Part shown: piece after piece, positions 16,185-23,381 of the stretch
Numbering within the stretch: the stretch's first letter is position 1
Layout: each line of letters begins with the position of its first letter
Source: Defluviitaleaceae bacterium
GTDB taxonomy: Bacteria; Bacillota; Clostridia; Lachnospirales; WQUN01
Direction: 5' to 3'
Assembly (NCBI GenBank): GCA_009780315.1
Contig: WRAH01000029.1
Location: 1 to 36,142, forward strand
Length of the DNA: 36,142 nucleotides
The notes under the pieces: model-generated
What the model saw: the letters and a program-made list of their open reading frames with translations, nothing else
What the model was told of the DNA's origin: nothing
The model's database searches: none
Position numbers and translations under genes: made by a program

Positions 16185-16220
16185 TTATCACCAAATGCAC
16201 GTTAATGCATTTGGTGATAA
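16185..16220 (+). ncRNA. 15-bp hairpin between precursor and modification gene
   Basis: TTATCACCAAATGCA (16185-16199) and its exact reverse complement (16206-16220) flank a six-base loop. No T run follows, so it is more likely an RNA processing or stabilising element, or a leaky stop, that keeps precursor mRNA in excess over enzyme mRNA, as is common in peptide operons. Confidence 0.6.
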
Positions 16221-16263
16221 TATATGATACAATTATGACACAAGATATGGAGATGAATTAACT

Positions 16264-17253
16264 ATGGTATCCAGTATGGCATTAGTATATACAATGAAAT
16301 GCAATGCAAGTTGTAGAATATGTTGTTTTGATTGTACGCCCAATAGGCAAGAAAAAATGACTATAAGCCAAGCAAAAAAATATGTGGATGAAACACTGGC
16401 ACACAATTCAATCCGTGCTGTAGGTTTTTCTGGTGGAGAAGCACTTTTATACTTAGATGAAATTTGTAATATTGCAGCTTACACACGTTCAAAAGGAATT
16501 AGCAGAATAAGTGTATCTACAAATGGGTTTTGGGCAACTGATGAAGTGAAAACCCGTGAAGTACTATCAAAACTGCATTCTAGCGGCATAAATGTTTTAG
16601 ACCTTACTGCTGACGAATATCATCAAGAATTTATCCCCATTGATAACATAAAGAATATACTTGCTGTATCTGAAGATTTTAGGGTTGGCATTCATATTAC
16701 AACTATGGTAACAGAAGGTTCAATGCGACTGGTAGACATCTTGCCCAACCTAGGTGCAAATACAATAGGAAAATCTTTGATAGAGCATAAAGTGTTGCCA
16801 ATTGGTGCTGCAAAACAAAATAATATCCCTGTTATAAAAAATAATTTGATTATTGATGAAACTGCTACTTGCAATACATTGGACACTTTCGCTATCTTTC
16901 CAGATGGTGATGTTTACCCATGTTGCTCTCAATACTGCCGTAATGAACTATTAAAGTTGGGCAATATGGATATAGATGGAATTGAAATGATTAAGAAAAA
17001 ATATAATTCTAATATGGTTATAAGAATTTTAAGAAAGCATGGATTCAAGTGGTTTTTGGACAGGTGTCCTGAACTTGGGATTAATTATGTAACCTTGTGT
17101 GATATGTGTAATGCCTTAATAAATGATAAAGATAAATTTAACAAAGCCTTTGGAAGTCATATTGAAGAAGAAATGAAAAACATATATGAAGCATATCTAA
17201 AACAACAAGCCGAGCAACAAAATAGTAATACATTAACAGAAGGGGTTGTTTAA
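16264..17253 (+). CDS. Radical SAM peptide-modifying enzyme, YydG-like
   Basis: The 329-residue enzyme has the radical SAM cluster motif CNASCRIC (Cys13, Cys17, Cys20), followed by a fourth and fifth Cys (21 and 24), and the SAM-binding GGE at residues 57-59. The C-terminal half holds Cys203, Cys220, Cys221, Cys225, Cys268, Cys279 and Cys282, which fits an auxiliary iron-sulfur cluster. Segments STNGFW, DEYHQEF, VYPCC, ILRKHGFKWFL and CDMCNALI match what I recall of YydG, which turns L-residues of YydF into D-residues and uses a Cys of the PCC region as hydrogen donor. Epimerisation is thus the first guess; thioether formation on the two Cys of the precursor is the alternative. GGAG lies about 11 bases before the ATG. 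Confidence 0.85.
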   Translation: MVSSMALVYTMKCNASCRICCFDCTPNRQEKMTISQAKKYVDETLAHNSIRAVGFSGGEALLYLDEICNIAAYTRSKGISRISVSTNGFWATDEVKTREVLSKLHSSGINVLDLTADEYHQEFIPIDNIKNILAVSEDFRVGIHITTMVTEGSMRLVDILPNLGANTIGKSLIEHKVLPIGAAKQNNIPVIKNNLIIDETATCNTLDTFAIFPDGDVYPCCSQYCRNELLKLGNMDIDGIEMIKKKYNSNMVIRILRKHGFKWFLDRCPELGINYVTLCDMCNALINDKDKFNKAFGSHIEEEMKNIYEAYLKQQAEQQNSNTLTEGVV

Positions 17254-17255
17254 AA

Positions 17256-18128
17256 ATGATTAGTTATATCATTGTAATTTATGTACTCGCGTATGTTCTT
17301 CAATTTGTGGGTATAAAAATGGCAAAACGACCTGACAATCCTGACCCTCAAGGCAGACCGTCGAGAAAACTATTAGCGTTAGTCATGGCTATACCCTCAA
17401 TAGTTTTGATTGTCTTTGTTTTTTTAGGACAAGTTCCCCCAAATTGGAGTGACTTTGGATTAACAATGCCCAGTTTTGCACACTGGGTATTAGGTTTTTT
17501 TACACCAATTATTTATATGACAATTATGTTTGCTATACTCAAGCCATTTTCTAAAGTAGATAAAATTGAGGTGACTTCTGATGGCAAGTGGCATATTCCA
17601 GGAGTAAATACTATTTTTAATGGCTTCATTAAAAAGGAAAAAAGAACGAATATAAAAAAGCCCGTAGTTTATATCTTAGATTTTCTCGTATCTACACTAG
17701 TTTTGTCTCTCATGTCACTGGTATTTGCACTAGGCGAAGAATTGGCTTGGCGCGGGTTTATGCAACCTATTTTTATAGAGCGTTTTGGTGTGGCATTAGG
17801 TATCACACTGTTGGGCATAGTATGGGGTTTTTGGCACTTTCCTTTAAATGTAGTTGGATACAATGATGCAAAAAATCCAAAGTTAAATGCCTTTATACTA
17901 TTTACTATCCAAACCATTGCCCTAAGTTTTATTTTTGGATGGCTTAGAATTACGACGGGTAATATTTGGGCGGCATCCTTAGCTCATGCTGCACACAATG
18001 TATCTGAAGGTGTTGGTCGTATTTTTATTATTCCGCGCATTGGTAATGTAAAATATAGAATCATTGAAACAGCGGTGTATGTACTATTTGGAGCCATTGC
18101 ATTTGTGCTGATTCATATGGGTGTTTAG
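17256..18128 (+). CDS. CPBP family intramembrane metalloprotease
   Basis: The 290-residue protein has about seven to eight membrane helices and the three motifs of the CPBP (Rce1-like) family: EELAWR with Glu161, Glu162 and Arg166, WGFWHFP with His194, and HAAHN with His244 and Asn248. These residues form a glutamyl-type active site within the membrane. In peptide clusters such proteins either cut the leader or give self-protection; YydH is thought to have the matching role in the yyd operon, although it is of a different protease type as far as I recall. The ATG lies three bases after the radical SAM gene and its site AGAAGGGG is inside that gene, so the two are translated together. The exporters follow 20 bases later. 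Confidence 0.85.
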   Translation: MISYIIVIYVLAYVLQFVGIKMAKRPDNPDPQGRPSRKLLALVMAIPSIVLIVFVFLGQVPPNWSDFGLTMPSFAHWVLGFFTPIIYMTIMFAILKPFSKVDKIEVTSDGKWHIPGVNTIFNGFIKKEKRTNIKKPVVYILDFLVSTLVLSLMSLVFALGEELAWRGFMQPIFIERFGVALGITLLGIVWGFWHFPLNVVGYNDAKNPKLNAFILFTIQTIALSFIFGWLRITTGNIWAASLAHAAHNVSEGVGRIFIIPRIGNVKYRIIETAVYVLFGAIAFVLIHMGV

Positions 18129-18147
18129 ATTGGACGGATAGATATAT

Positions 18148-19749
18148 ATGTCATCAATGATAAAATATATTTTTAACTCTGTAAAAAAGAACCTTGTGCT
18201 TTTTTCGTTTTATATTCTATTGTCTCTGCTTTCTGGTGGACTTGCATTGATTATCCCTCAACTTATTGGAGGATTTGTTGATTTACTCACTGGGCTTACA
18301 GCCAGAGAAAATGCATATCAAGTGTTGACATTATTATTTATAGTATGGGCAATACAAATCGCTTTGTCTTATGTATATAATATTTTAGCAGTAAAATTGC
18401 ATACCAAAACATTCTTTAATATGACGGCAAAAATTATAGCACAAGCAAAGCGATTGTCTATACAGTATTTTGATAAAGATTCATCAGCATATTTTGCCCA
18501 AAGAATCAATTTAGATGTAGCCAATTTACTCAATTTTTTTCTTAATACTGTACTGGGTGTCATAATGAATGTTTTATTGGCTACTTTTATTATATATGTC
18601 ATGTTTGGTATAAACTTTTTCATGAGCATTGTGACACTTATACTTATTCCAGTGTATATAGTTATACATCTTGTAATGAAACGCCCACTGTACAAGTCTA
18701 CGCTGGCTCTTAAAGAAAGTAGAGATGAGTTTTTTTCGGCACTTAATAATCAAATTATGCATATTAAAAATATTAAAATAAATAGCATGATTGAAGAAAC
18801 AGATAAATTTTTAAGTGTAAAGTATTCTCCTGTAATAACCACTGCTGTAAAAAATGCCAAAATGAAACAAGGCTATAGTATATCTGAACTGCTTGCAAAA
18901 TACTTCATAAGTATAGTGGTTTTTATTTATTCTCTTAATGAAATTATTAACAACAGAATGACAGTAGGCGAGTTTACTGTGCTTAATACTTATGTTGGTA
19001 TGCTTGTAGCCAATATTTCAGGGGTACTTACATTTGGAAAAATATATGAAGCCACAAGCGTTTCCTACAATAGATTAAAAGAAATAATTGATGGGGAAGA
19101 AATGACAGACGGAAATATTGCTTTACTCAAGATAAACCATATGACCATAGAAAATTTATCATTTTGTTATGATGAAAGCAGTGATTCTGCGGCACTGTAT
19201 AATAATCTTAACTATACTTTTTCAACGGGAAAAATATATGCGGTAACAGGTGATAATGGTAAAGGTAAAAGCACAATGTTTCTTTTGCTACTTGGACTTA
19301 TACAAAATTATAAAGGACGTATACTTTATAATGATTGTGATATTCGTGATGTGAATATGGATGTAATGAGAAAGGAAAACATAGCCGTTGTCACACAAGA
19401 TTTAAGCTTCTTTTATGAGAAAATATCAGAAAATGTAAACATAGTTGCTTCCGAGCAAAAAAAAGCAAATGAATATATTAAAGCACTTCACCTTAGTAAA
19501 TTTTTCAATGGGATTGATGAAGAAGTTGCAAATTTGTCTTTAGGAGAAAAGCAAAAGTTGATTATCCTTCAAGCCTTATTAAAGGATGCTGATGTTATTC
19601 TACTTGATGAACCAAATTCTGGACTGGATATGCAAAGTACAAATAATTTATGTGATATTTTGCTACAAGAAAAAATGAACAAGATAATTATAATCATAAC
19701 CCATGATAAAGCACTCATGAATATTGCTGATGAAAGGGTATGTATATGA
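18148..19749 (+). CDS. ABC exporter half-transporter 1 (degenerate signature motif)
   Basis: The 533-residue protein has an N-terminal membrane domain with about six helices (to residue 310) and a C-terminal ATPase. The Walker A motif is GDNGKGKST near residue 368, the Q-loop is in VVTQDLSFFYEKI, the signature is LSLGEKQ near residue 463 (normally LSGGQ), Walker B is VILLDEPNSGLD and the H-loop is IIITHD. The Leu in the signature suggests that one of the two ATP sites of the dimer is weak. No C39 peptidase domain is present, so leader removal must be done by another protein, probably the CPBP protease. It most likely pairs with the next gene to export the modified peptide. Confidence 0.88.
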   Translation: MSSMIKYIFNSVKKNLVLFSFYILLSLLSGGLALIIPQLIGGFVDLLTGLTARENAYQVLTLLFIVWAIQIALSYVYNILAVKLHTKTFFNMTAKIIAQAKRLSIQYFDKDSSAYFAQRINLDVANLLNFFLNTVLGVIMNVLLATFIIYVMFGINFFMSIVTLILIPVYIVIHLVMKRPLYKSTLALKESRDEFFSALNNQIMHIKNIKINSMIEETDKFLSVKYSPVITTAVKNAKMKQGYSISELLAKYFISIVVFIYSLNEIINNRMTVGEFTVLNTYVGMLVANISGVLTFGKIYEATSVSYNRLKEIIDGEEMTDGNIALLKINHMTIENLSFCYDESSDSAALYNNLNYTFSTGKIYAVTGDNGKGKSTMFLLLLGLIQNYKGRILYNDCDIRDVNMDVMRKENIAVVTQDLSFFYEKISENVNIVASEQKKANEYIKALHLSKFFNGIDEEVANLSLGEKQKLIILQALLKDADVILLDEPNSGLDMQSTNNLCDILLQEKMNKIIIIITHDKALMNIADERVCI

Positions 19750-21370
19750 TGAGACATGTTTAAAATTAAACATGTCTCCAGCAGAGGATGTGAAAAGTGT
19801 GACACTTAAAAATCAAGTCACCCAAGTGCTAAAACCTTTAAAAACATATAAATTCATAACACTTGCTTTCTGCGCTCTATCAATTATTGTAGGATTATTG
19901 ATACCCTATGCTGTTGGAATCCTTTTAGACGAAATATCACGCTCTTTGTATTTTATCTTGTATTTTTCAGGATTGATTGCGTTTATTATTTTTATGGATT
20001 TCTTTTTAGAGTGGGTTCAAAATGTTATGTGGTTTAACTTGGTTTATCGTTCAGCAAACTTAGTTAGAAAATATCTTTATGGTTCATTGGTGCAAAAAAG
20101 TATAGCTTTTCACAAAAAATTAGGTATAGGTGATTTAAGCAACAAACTATTAAACGATGCATCAAGGTATGCAGAAATTCGTGCGATTTTGATGCCAATG
20201 TTATTTTTGAATCTATTAAGAATTAGTGTTGTTCTTATTTTTCTCATCATAATGAATATATGGCTGGCTGTAATATGTAGTTTGCTCTTTCTGTTTTACT
20301 TAGGTATCTATACAAGGTTGAATAAAAAACTAAAGATAGCAAACAAAAAATTGTCTGAAACATATTCCATTATGCAGGAAAGAACAAATGAGACGTTATT
20401 GAATATGGATACAATTCAGCTATACCGCGCCCAAGACTTTTTTGCTAAACGATTTGGTCAAGCTGTAGATAATCACACGCAAAATCAAAAGAAGCTTCAA
20501 TTGTGGAAATCCCTTGGGCAGACTGCGACCAGCACTACCCTCCGTCTAATACCTGTTATTGCAGTGGTGGTTGGTGCTGTTTTTTTCTATTACGGAACGA
20601 TAACACTAGGGCAGATTGTTGCTTTTTATGCTTTTCTTCCGCAACTGGGTGAACCATTTAGAAATCTTGCTGACTTTAACATGTCATATCAAGTGGCAGA
20701 GGGGCTTGAATCACGATTAGATGACTTATTGATTAAGCCAGAAGAGGACGAAAGCGGCAAACCTGTTATTGATAAAATTGATTCAATTAAACTTAAAAAT
20801 GTTCAGTTTTCTTATTCAACTGATAAAGTGATTTTGAAAGGACTTAACCTTTCCCTTAGAAAAGGCGATGTGTTAGGGGTTGTTGGTTCTTCTGGGGCAG
20901 GAAAGTCTACTTTATTGAGAATACTTATGAATCGTCTCTTATCAGAAGGTGTGTTTGTAAATGATATGCCAATGAACGCATGGAATCCAAACGCATACTT
21001 TAGCCGCATTGCTGTTTTACCCCAAGAAGTATTTTTATTTGATGGTGACATTGCAGACAATGTAAGCTTTGGCAGAGAAAAGGGTAACTTGAAAAACGCG
21101 CTAAAAATAGCGGAAGCCCATAAAATCTATGGTAATACACTTTCGCTTTCAGGTGGAGAGAAGCAAAGAATCGGTCTTGCACGCACACTTTATGAAGATG
21201 TAGATGTATTGTTGCTTGATGAACCAACATCTGCCCTAGATGAAACTACTGAAAAAATGGTGGTGGAGAATCTAAAGAAGTTTCTTGAATCAAACAAGTT
21301 AATGGTAGTCATTGTATCTCACCGTCCCAAAATCCTAAGTTTATGTAATAAAACGCTGACACTCGTATAA
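19730..21370 (+). CDS. ABC exporter half-transporter 2
   Basis: This protein of about 546 residues has the same layout as its neighbour: six membrane helices and an ATPase with Walker A GSSGAGKST near residue 386, Q-loop VLPQEVFLFDGDI, a canonical signature LSGGEKQRIGLARTL, Walker B VDVLLLDEPTSALDE and H-loop IVSHR. Together with the degenerate site of half-transporter 1 this predicts an asymmetric heterodimer. The start is uncertain: ATG 19730 overlaps the previous gene by 20 bases, ATG 19772 lies inside a 12-bp hairpin, and GTG 19790 would give the shortest sensible N-terminus. None has a good ribosome site at ideal spacing. It is the last gene of the peptide operon; no clear terminator follows. 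Confidence 0.87.
   Translation: MKGYVYDETCLKLNMSPAEDVKSVTLKNQVTQVLKPLKTYKFITLAFCALSIIVGLLIPYAVGILLDEISRSLYFILYFSGLIAFIIFMDFFLEWVQNVMWFNLVYRSANLVRKYLYGSLVQKSIAFHKKLGIGDLSNKLLNDASRYAEIRAILMPMLFLNLLRISVVLIFLIIMNIWLAVICSLLFLFYLGIYTRLNKKLKIANKKLSETYSIMQERTNETLLNMDTIQLYRAQDFFAKRFGQAVDNHTQNQKKLQLWKSLGQTATSTTLRLIPVIAVVVGAVFFYYGTITLGQIVAFYAFLPQLGEPFRNLADFNMSYQVAEGLESRLDDLLIKPEEDESGKPVIDKIDSIKLKNVQFSYSTDKVILKGLNLSLRKGDVLGVVGSSGAGKSTLLRILMNRLLSEGVFVNDMPMNAWNPNAYFSRIAVLPQEVFLFDGDIADNVSFGREKGNLKNALKIAEAHKIYGNTLSLSGGEKQRIGLARTLYEDVDVLLLDEPTSALDETTEKMVVENLKKFLESNKLMVVIVSHRPKILSLCNKTLTLV
19752..19777 (+). repeat. 12-bp hairpin at the junction of the two exporter genes
   Basis: AGACATGTTTAA (19752-19763) and TTAAACATGTCT (19766-19777) are perfect inverted repeats two bases apart, placed right after the stop codon of half-transporter 1. 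The right arm includes one possible start codon of half-transporter 2 (ATG 19772). It may tune translation of the second half or mark an RNA cut site. Confidence 0.55.
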
Positions 21371-21532
21371 TAAGGTTTAAACCTATCCTCTATGATTTTT
21401 AATAAATTATAGTTTAGCAATATTCGTAATAGGGTGAGGCGTTTTCAGAAATGACAATAGAAAGAAATCAAAAACTAGAACTCCGTTTTTCTATTGGAGA
21501 ACTGCATTAGGACAAAATTCAAAGGCTATTCA

Positions 21533-21691
21533 ATGGAGCTTGGGATGGCAATAGAGCAGTTAAGTGATTATGTATTTGCTAACAAATTAAAGCCGGCATC
21601 TGTATGTTATGCGGTGATGTTGGATACTGCGGCTGCGGCTAAGGATTTTGACAGGATTGAAGCAGAATTATACATCAGCGTAAAGGCATAA
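21533..21691 (+). CDS. Small hypothetical protein
   Basis: A 52-residue frame starts at an ATG that has AAAGG seven to eight bases before it and ends just before a strong terminator, which makes a real gene likely. The product (starting MELGMAIEQLSDYVFANKL) looks like two or three helices, is soluble and has no signal peptide; I do not recognise a family. An extension upstream to a TTG at 21494 is possible but has no ribosome site. A 19-codon frame just before it (about 21450-21510) may be a leader or decay product. Whether it belongs to the peptide operon or stands alone is unclear. Confidence 0.4.
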   Translation: MELGMAIEQLSDYVFANKLKPASVCYAVMLDTAAAAKDFDRIEAELYISVKA

Positions 21692-21716
21692 ATGACAATA
21701 ATCTATGCAAATGTTG

Positions 21717-21755
21717 TAAAACGGATGGGTGCATTTTCCCATCCGTTTTTTATTT
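21717..21755 (+). terminator. Rho-independent terminator
   Basis: AAAACGGATGGG and CCCATCCGTTTT flank an eight-base loop and are followed by more T residues. It ends the small ORF and, by read-through, probably the whole peptide operon. Confidence 0.85.
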
Positions 21756-21845
21756 GAAATTTACTATGAAATGTAATGGGTTTGTAATTGCTTTTGGGCA
21801 ATAATAATGGTGTAATGAATGAGTAAATAGAACAAGGAGGCGAAT

Positions 21846-22877
21846 ATGGCGCGGTCAAAGCAAAGGGTTTTGCATAGTATGATTGCAATTTTGCTTATTG
21901 TAAGCGTTCTTTTGATGCCAGCGGGGGTCTTTGGAAACGATGTAGATGATGAGATGACTCATGAGGAATCTCAACAAGAGCGTACTTGGCGTGCAAATAT
22001 GCTGTCTGAAAGGACTTTAAGCCGCCGTCAAGATGGGTTGGATATTCGCAATCCAATTCCTGATATGACCTCTGCATTTGGTGATGGTTATGCACTGATA
22101 AATGAGCAAATTAGCGAAGCAGTAACGCAGATAATCAGTGAAGCAAGCAGGGTACGTGCCCGCAGTGTATCTTTTAGTTTTGACAACTATGTTGCAGGTG
22201 ATGTTATTTCTATTGTGATATATGCAGACGTTTCGGCCACACCTCAAAGAATGCTTGTGCGCAGTGTTAATTTTAGTTTGGCAACAGGGCAAATTTTGTC
22301 TATGAATGAAGCTATGGGTATGGATATTATTCCTTTGACCGAGCGTGTGCTTAGGGAAAGAATCTTGAGTGACCCTGCCCGTTATATGGCTGCCATGTAT
22401 ACATCATTAGAAGGTCAAGCCTTTTATATGACAAGTACAGAACTTGTTATTTTATTTGACGGGCTTCGTCTTTCAGCCCAGTATCGTGGGATAGATAGTA
22501 TTCGTCTTATCCGCAGAAACATTCACACAACGACCATTGCCAGAAACGATTATCGTGTGCATACCAATGGATATCGTTTAATGTTTATTCCGGTAGGCAG
22601 TGTTGTAAGAGCCCTTGGGTATGATGTGGGGTGGAATGGTGAGGACGATGACCGCCACGTATATATTGAACGTAATGGGCACAGGCTGATTCAGCTTTGG
22701 CCCAATGAAAATCAATATTTTATTGTAGGTTCACAGCCACGGGCACTTGAATCTGCACCAAGAATATATGATGACCGCACCTATGTGCCTATCACATTTT
22801 TTGACCATATTCTTCCGTTAACGTCTTATAGTATATCTTCAGGAGGAAGTATAACCTTCCTTGCATATCATGAATAA
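21846..22877 (+). CDS. Secreted DUF3298-like protein with a C-terminal stalk domain
   Basis: The 343-residue protein begins with a basic N-terminus and a hydrophobic helix (MIAILLIVSVLLMPAGVFG) that forms a signal peptide. Residues about 85-215 resemble the DUF3298 fold of RsiV-like proteins: NEQISEAVTQIISEASRV, strands with VSFSFDNYVAGDVISIVIYAD, and SVNFSLATGQILSMNEAMG. Residues about 245-343 form a copper amine oxidase N-terminal-like domain, with GYRLMFIPVGSVVRALGYDVGW and DRTYVPITFFDHIL. The protein should act outside the cell, perhaps in lysozyme or wall sensing, but no function is assigned. AAGGAGG lies five bases before the ATG, after an independent intergenic region. Confidence 0.78.
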   Translation: MARSKQRVLHSMIAILLIVSVLLMPAGVFGNDVDDEMTHEESQQERTWRANMLSERTLSRRQDGLDIRNPIPDMTSAFGDGYALINEQISEAVTQIISEASRVRARSVSFSFDNYVAGDVISIVIYADVSATPQRMLVRSVNFSLATGQILSMNEAMGMDIIPLTERVLRERILSDPARYMAAMYTSLEGQAFYMTSTELVILFDGLRLSAQYRGIDSIRLIRRNIHTTTIARNDYRVHTNGYRLMFIPVGSVVRALGYDVGWNGEDDDRHVYIERNGHRLIQLWPNENQYFIVGSQPRALESAPRIYDDRTYVPITFFDHILPLTSYSISSGGSITFLAYHE

Positions 22878-22907
22878 ACCTTTGTGTCATGCCGAGGATT
22901 CCACCAT

Positions 22908-22936
22908 TTGACAAGATAGGGGATATAGTGTATAAT
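22908..22936 (+). promoter_or_regulatory. Consensus sigma-A promoter of veg
   Basis: TTGACA (22908-22913) and TATAAT (22931-22936) match the sigma-A consensus at all twelve bases with an ideal 17-base spacer. The veg promoter of Bacillus is likewise known as a very strong sigma-A promoter. The RNA start would be near 22943, giving a leader of about 90 bases. Confidence 0.85.
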
Positions 22937-23032
22937 AAGTTGGTTTTGTATTTATTTTGAGTTTGACTCCAAGAAAGGGGGTATTTAGTAGGGTTAGCCA
23001 AAAATACTACTTTTTAAGGAGAGGTGACGCAC

Positions 23033-23275
23033 TTGTTTGACAGAAGAGATGTTTTTCATGTAAGAAGTGATATCCAAAAAATTATCGGCAGTAAAGTGAG
23101 TCTTGAAACCAATAAAGGACGGCACAAGTCGGTAGTTAATAAAGGGGTTGTTTCCAATGTATACCCCAGTATTTTCACCATCCAATTAAATGAAGGCTCA
23201 GAAGCCTCAAGGAATCTTTCGTTCAGCTATACCGATGTTTTGACAAACACAGTCGAAATTACGTTGTGCGATTAA
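23033..23275 (+). CDS. veg: Veg family protein
   Basis: The 80-residue protein matches Veg: IQKIIGSKVSLETNKGRHKS, then a GVVSNVYPSIFTIQLNEG block and the ending LSFSYTDVLTNTVEITLCD. Veg of Bacillus is abundant, binds or influences SinR and stimulates biofilm formation, but its mechanism is not settled. I place the start at TTG 23033 because AGGAGAGG (23017-23024) lies eight bases before it; a GTG at 23024 overlaps that ribosome site and is unlikely. A perfect sigma-A promoter precedes the gene. Veg next to a SipL-like gene is a common arrangement in Clostridia. Confidence 0.9.
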   Translation: MFDRRDVFHVRSDIQKIIGSKVSLETNKGRHKSVVNKGVVSNVYPSIFTIQLNEGSEASRNLSFSYTDVLTNTVEITLCD

Positions 23276-23310
23276 AATAAAAATTTTTGTAAACTTTATT
23301 AAAATAAAGT

Positions 23311-23340
23311 GTCATATTAACGAAACCTCCATCATATAGT
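23311..23340 (+). promoter_or_regulatory. Sigma-E-like promoter of sipL
   Basis: GTCATATT (23311-23318) and CATATAGT (23333-23340) are 14 bases apart, the same spacing as the yabP promoter, and the -35 box matches the sigma-E pattern TCATATT fully. SipL is made during sporulation in Clostridioides, which fits. The left arm of the hairpin at 23323-23332 fills the spacer. Confidence 0.65.
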
Positions 23341-23380
23341 ATCTATTGTAGAGATAGAAATGTGAATGGAGGTTTTTTTT
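23323..23380 (+). terminator. Terminator of veg whose right arm holds the sipL ribosome site
   Basis: AAACCTCCAT (23323-23332) pairs with ATGGAGGTTT (23366-23375), and the T run continues to 23380. The sipL ribosome site GGAGG (23368-23372) is in the right arm. Transcripts from the veg side would end or hide this site. Confidence 0.7.
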
Positions 23381-23381
23381 A

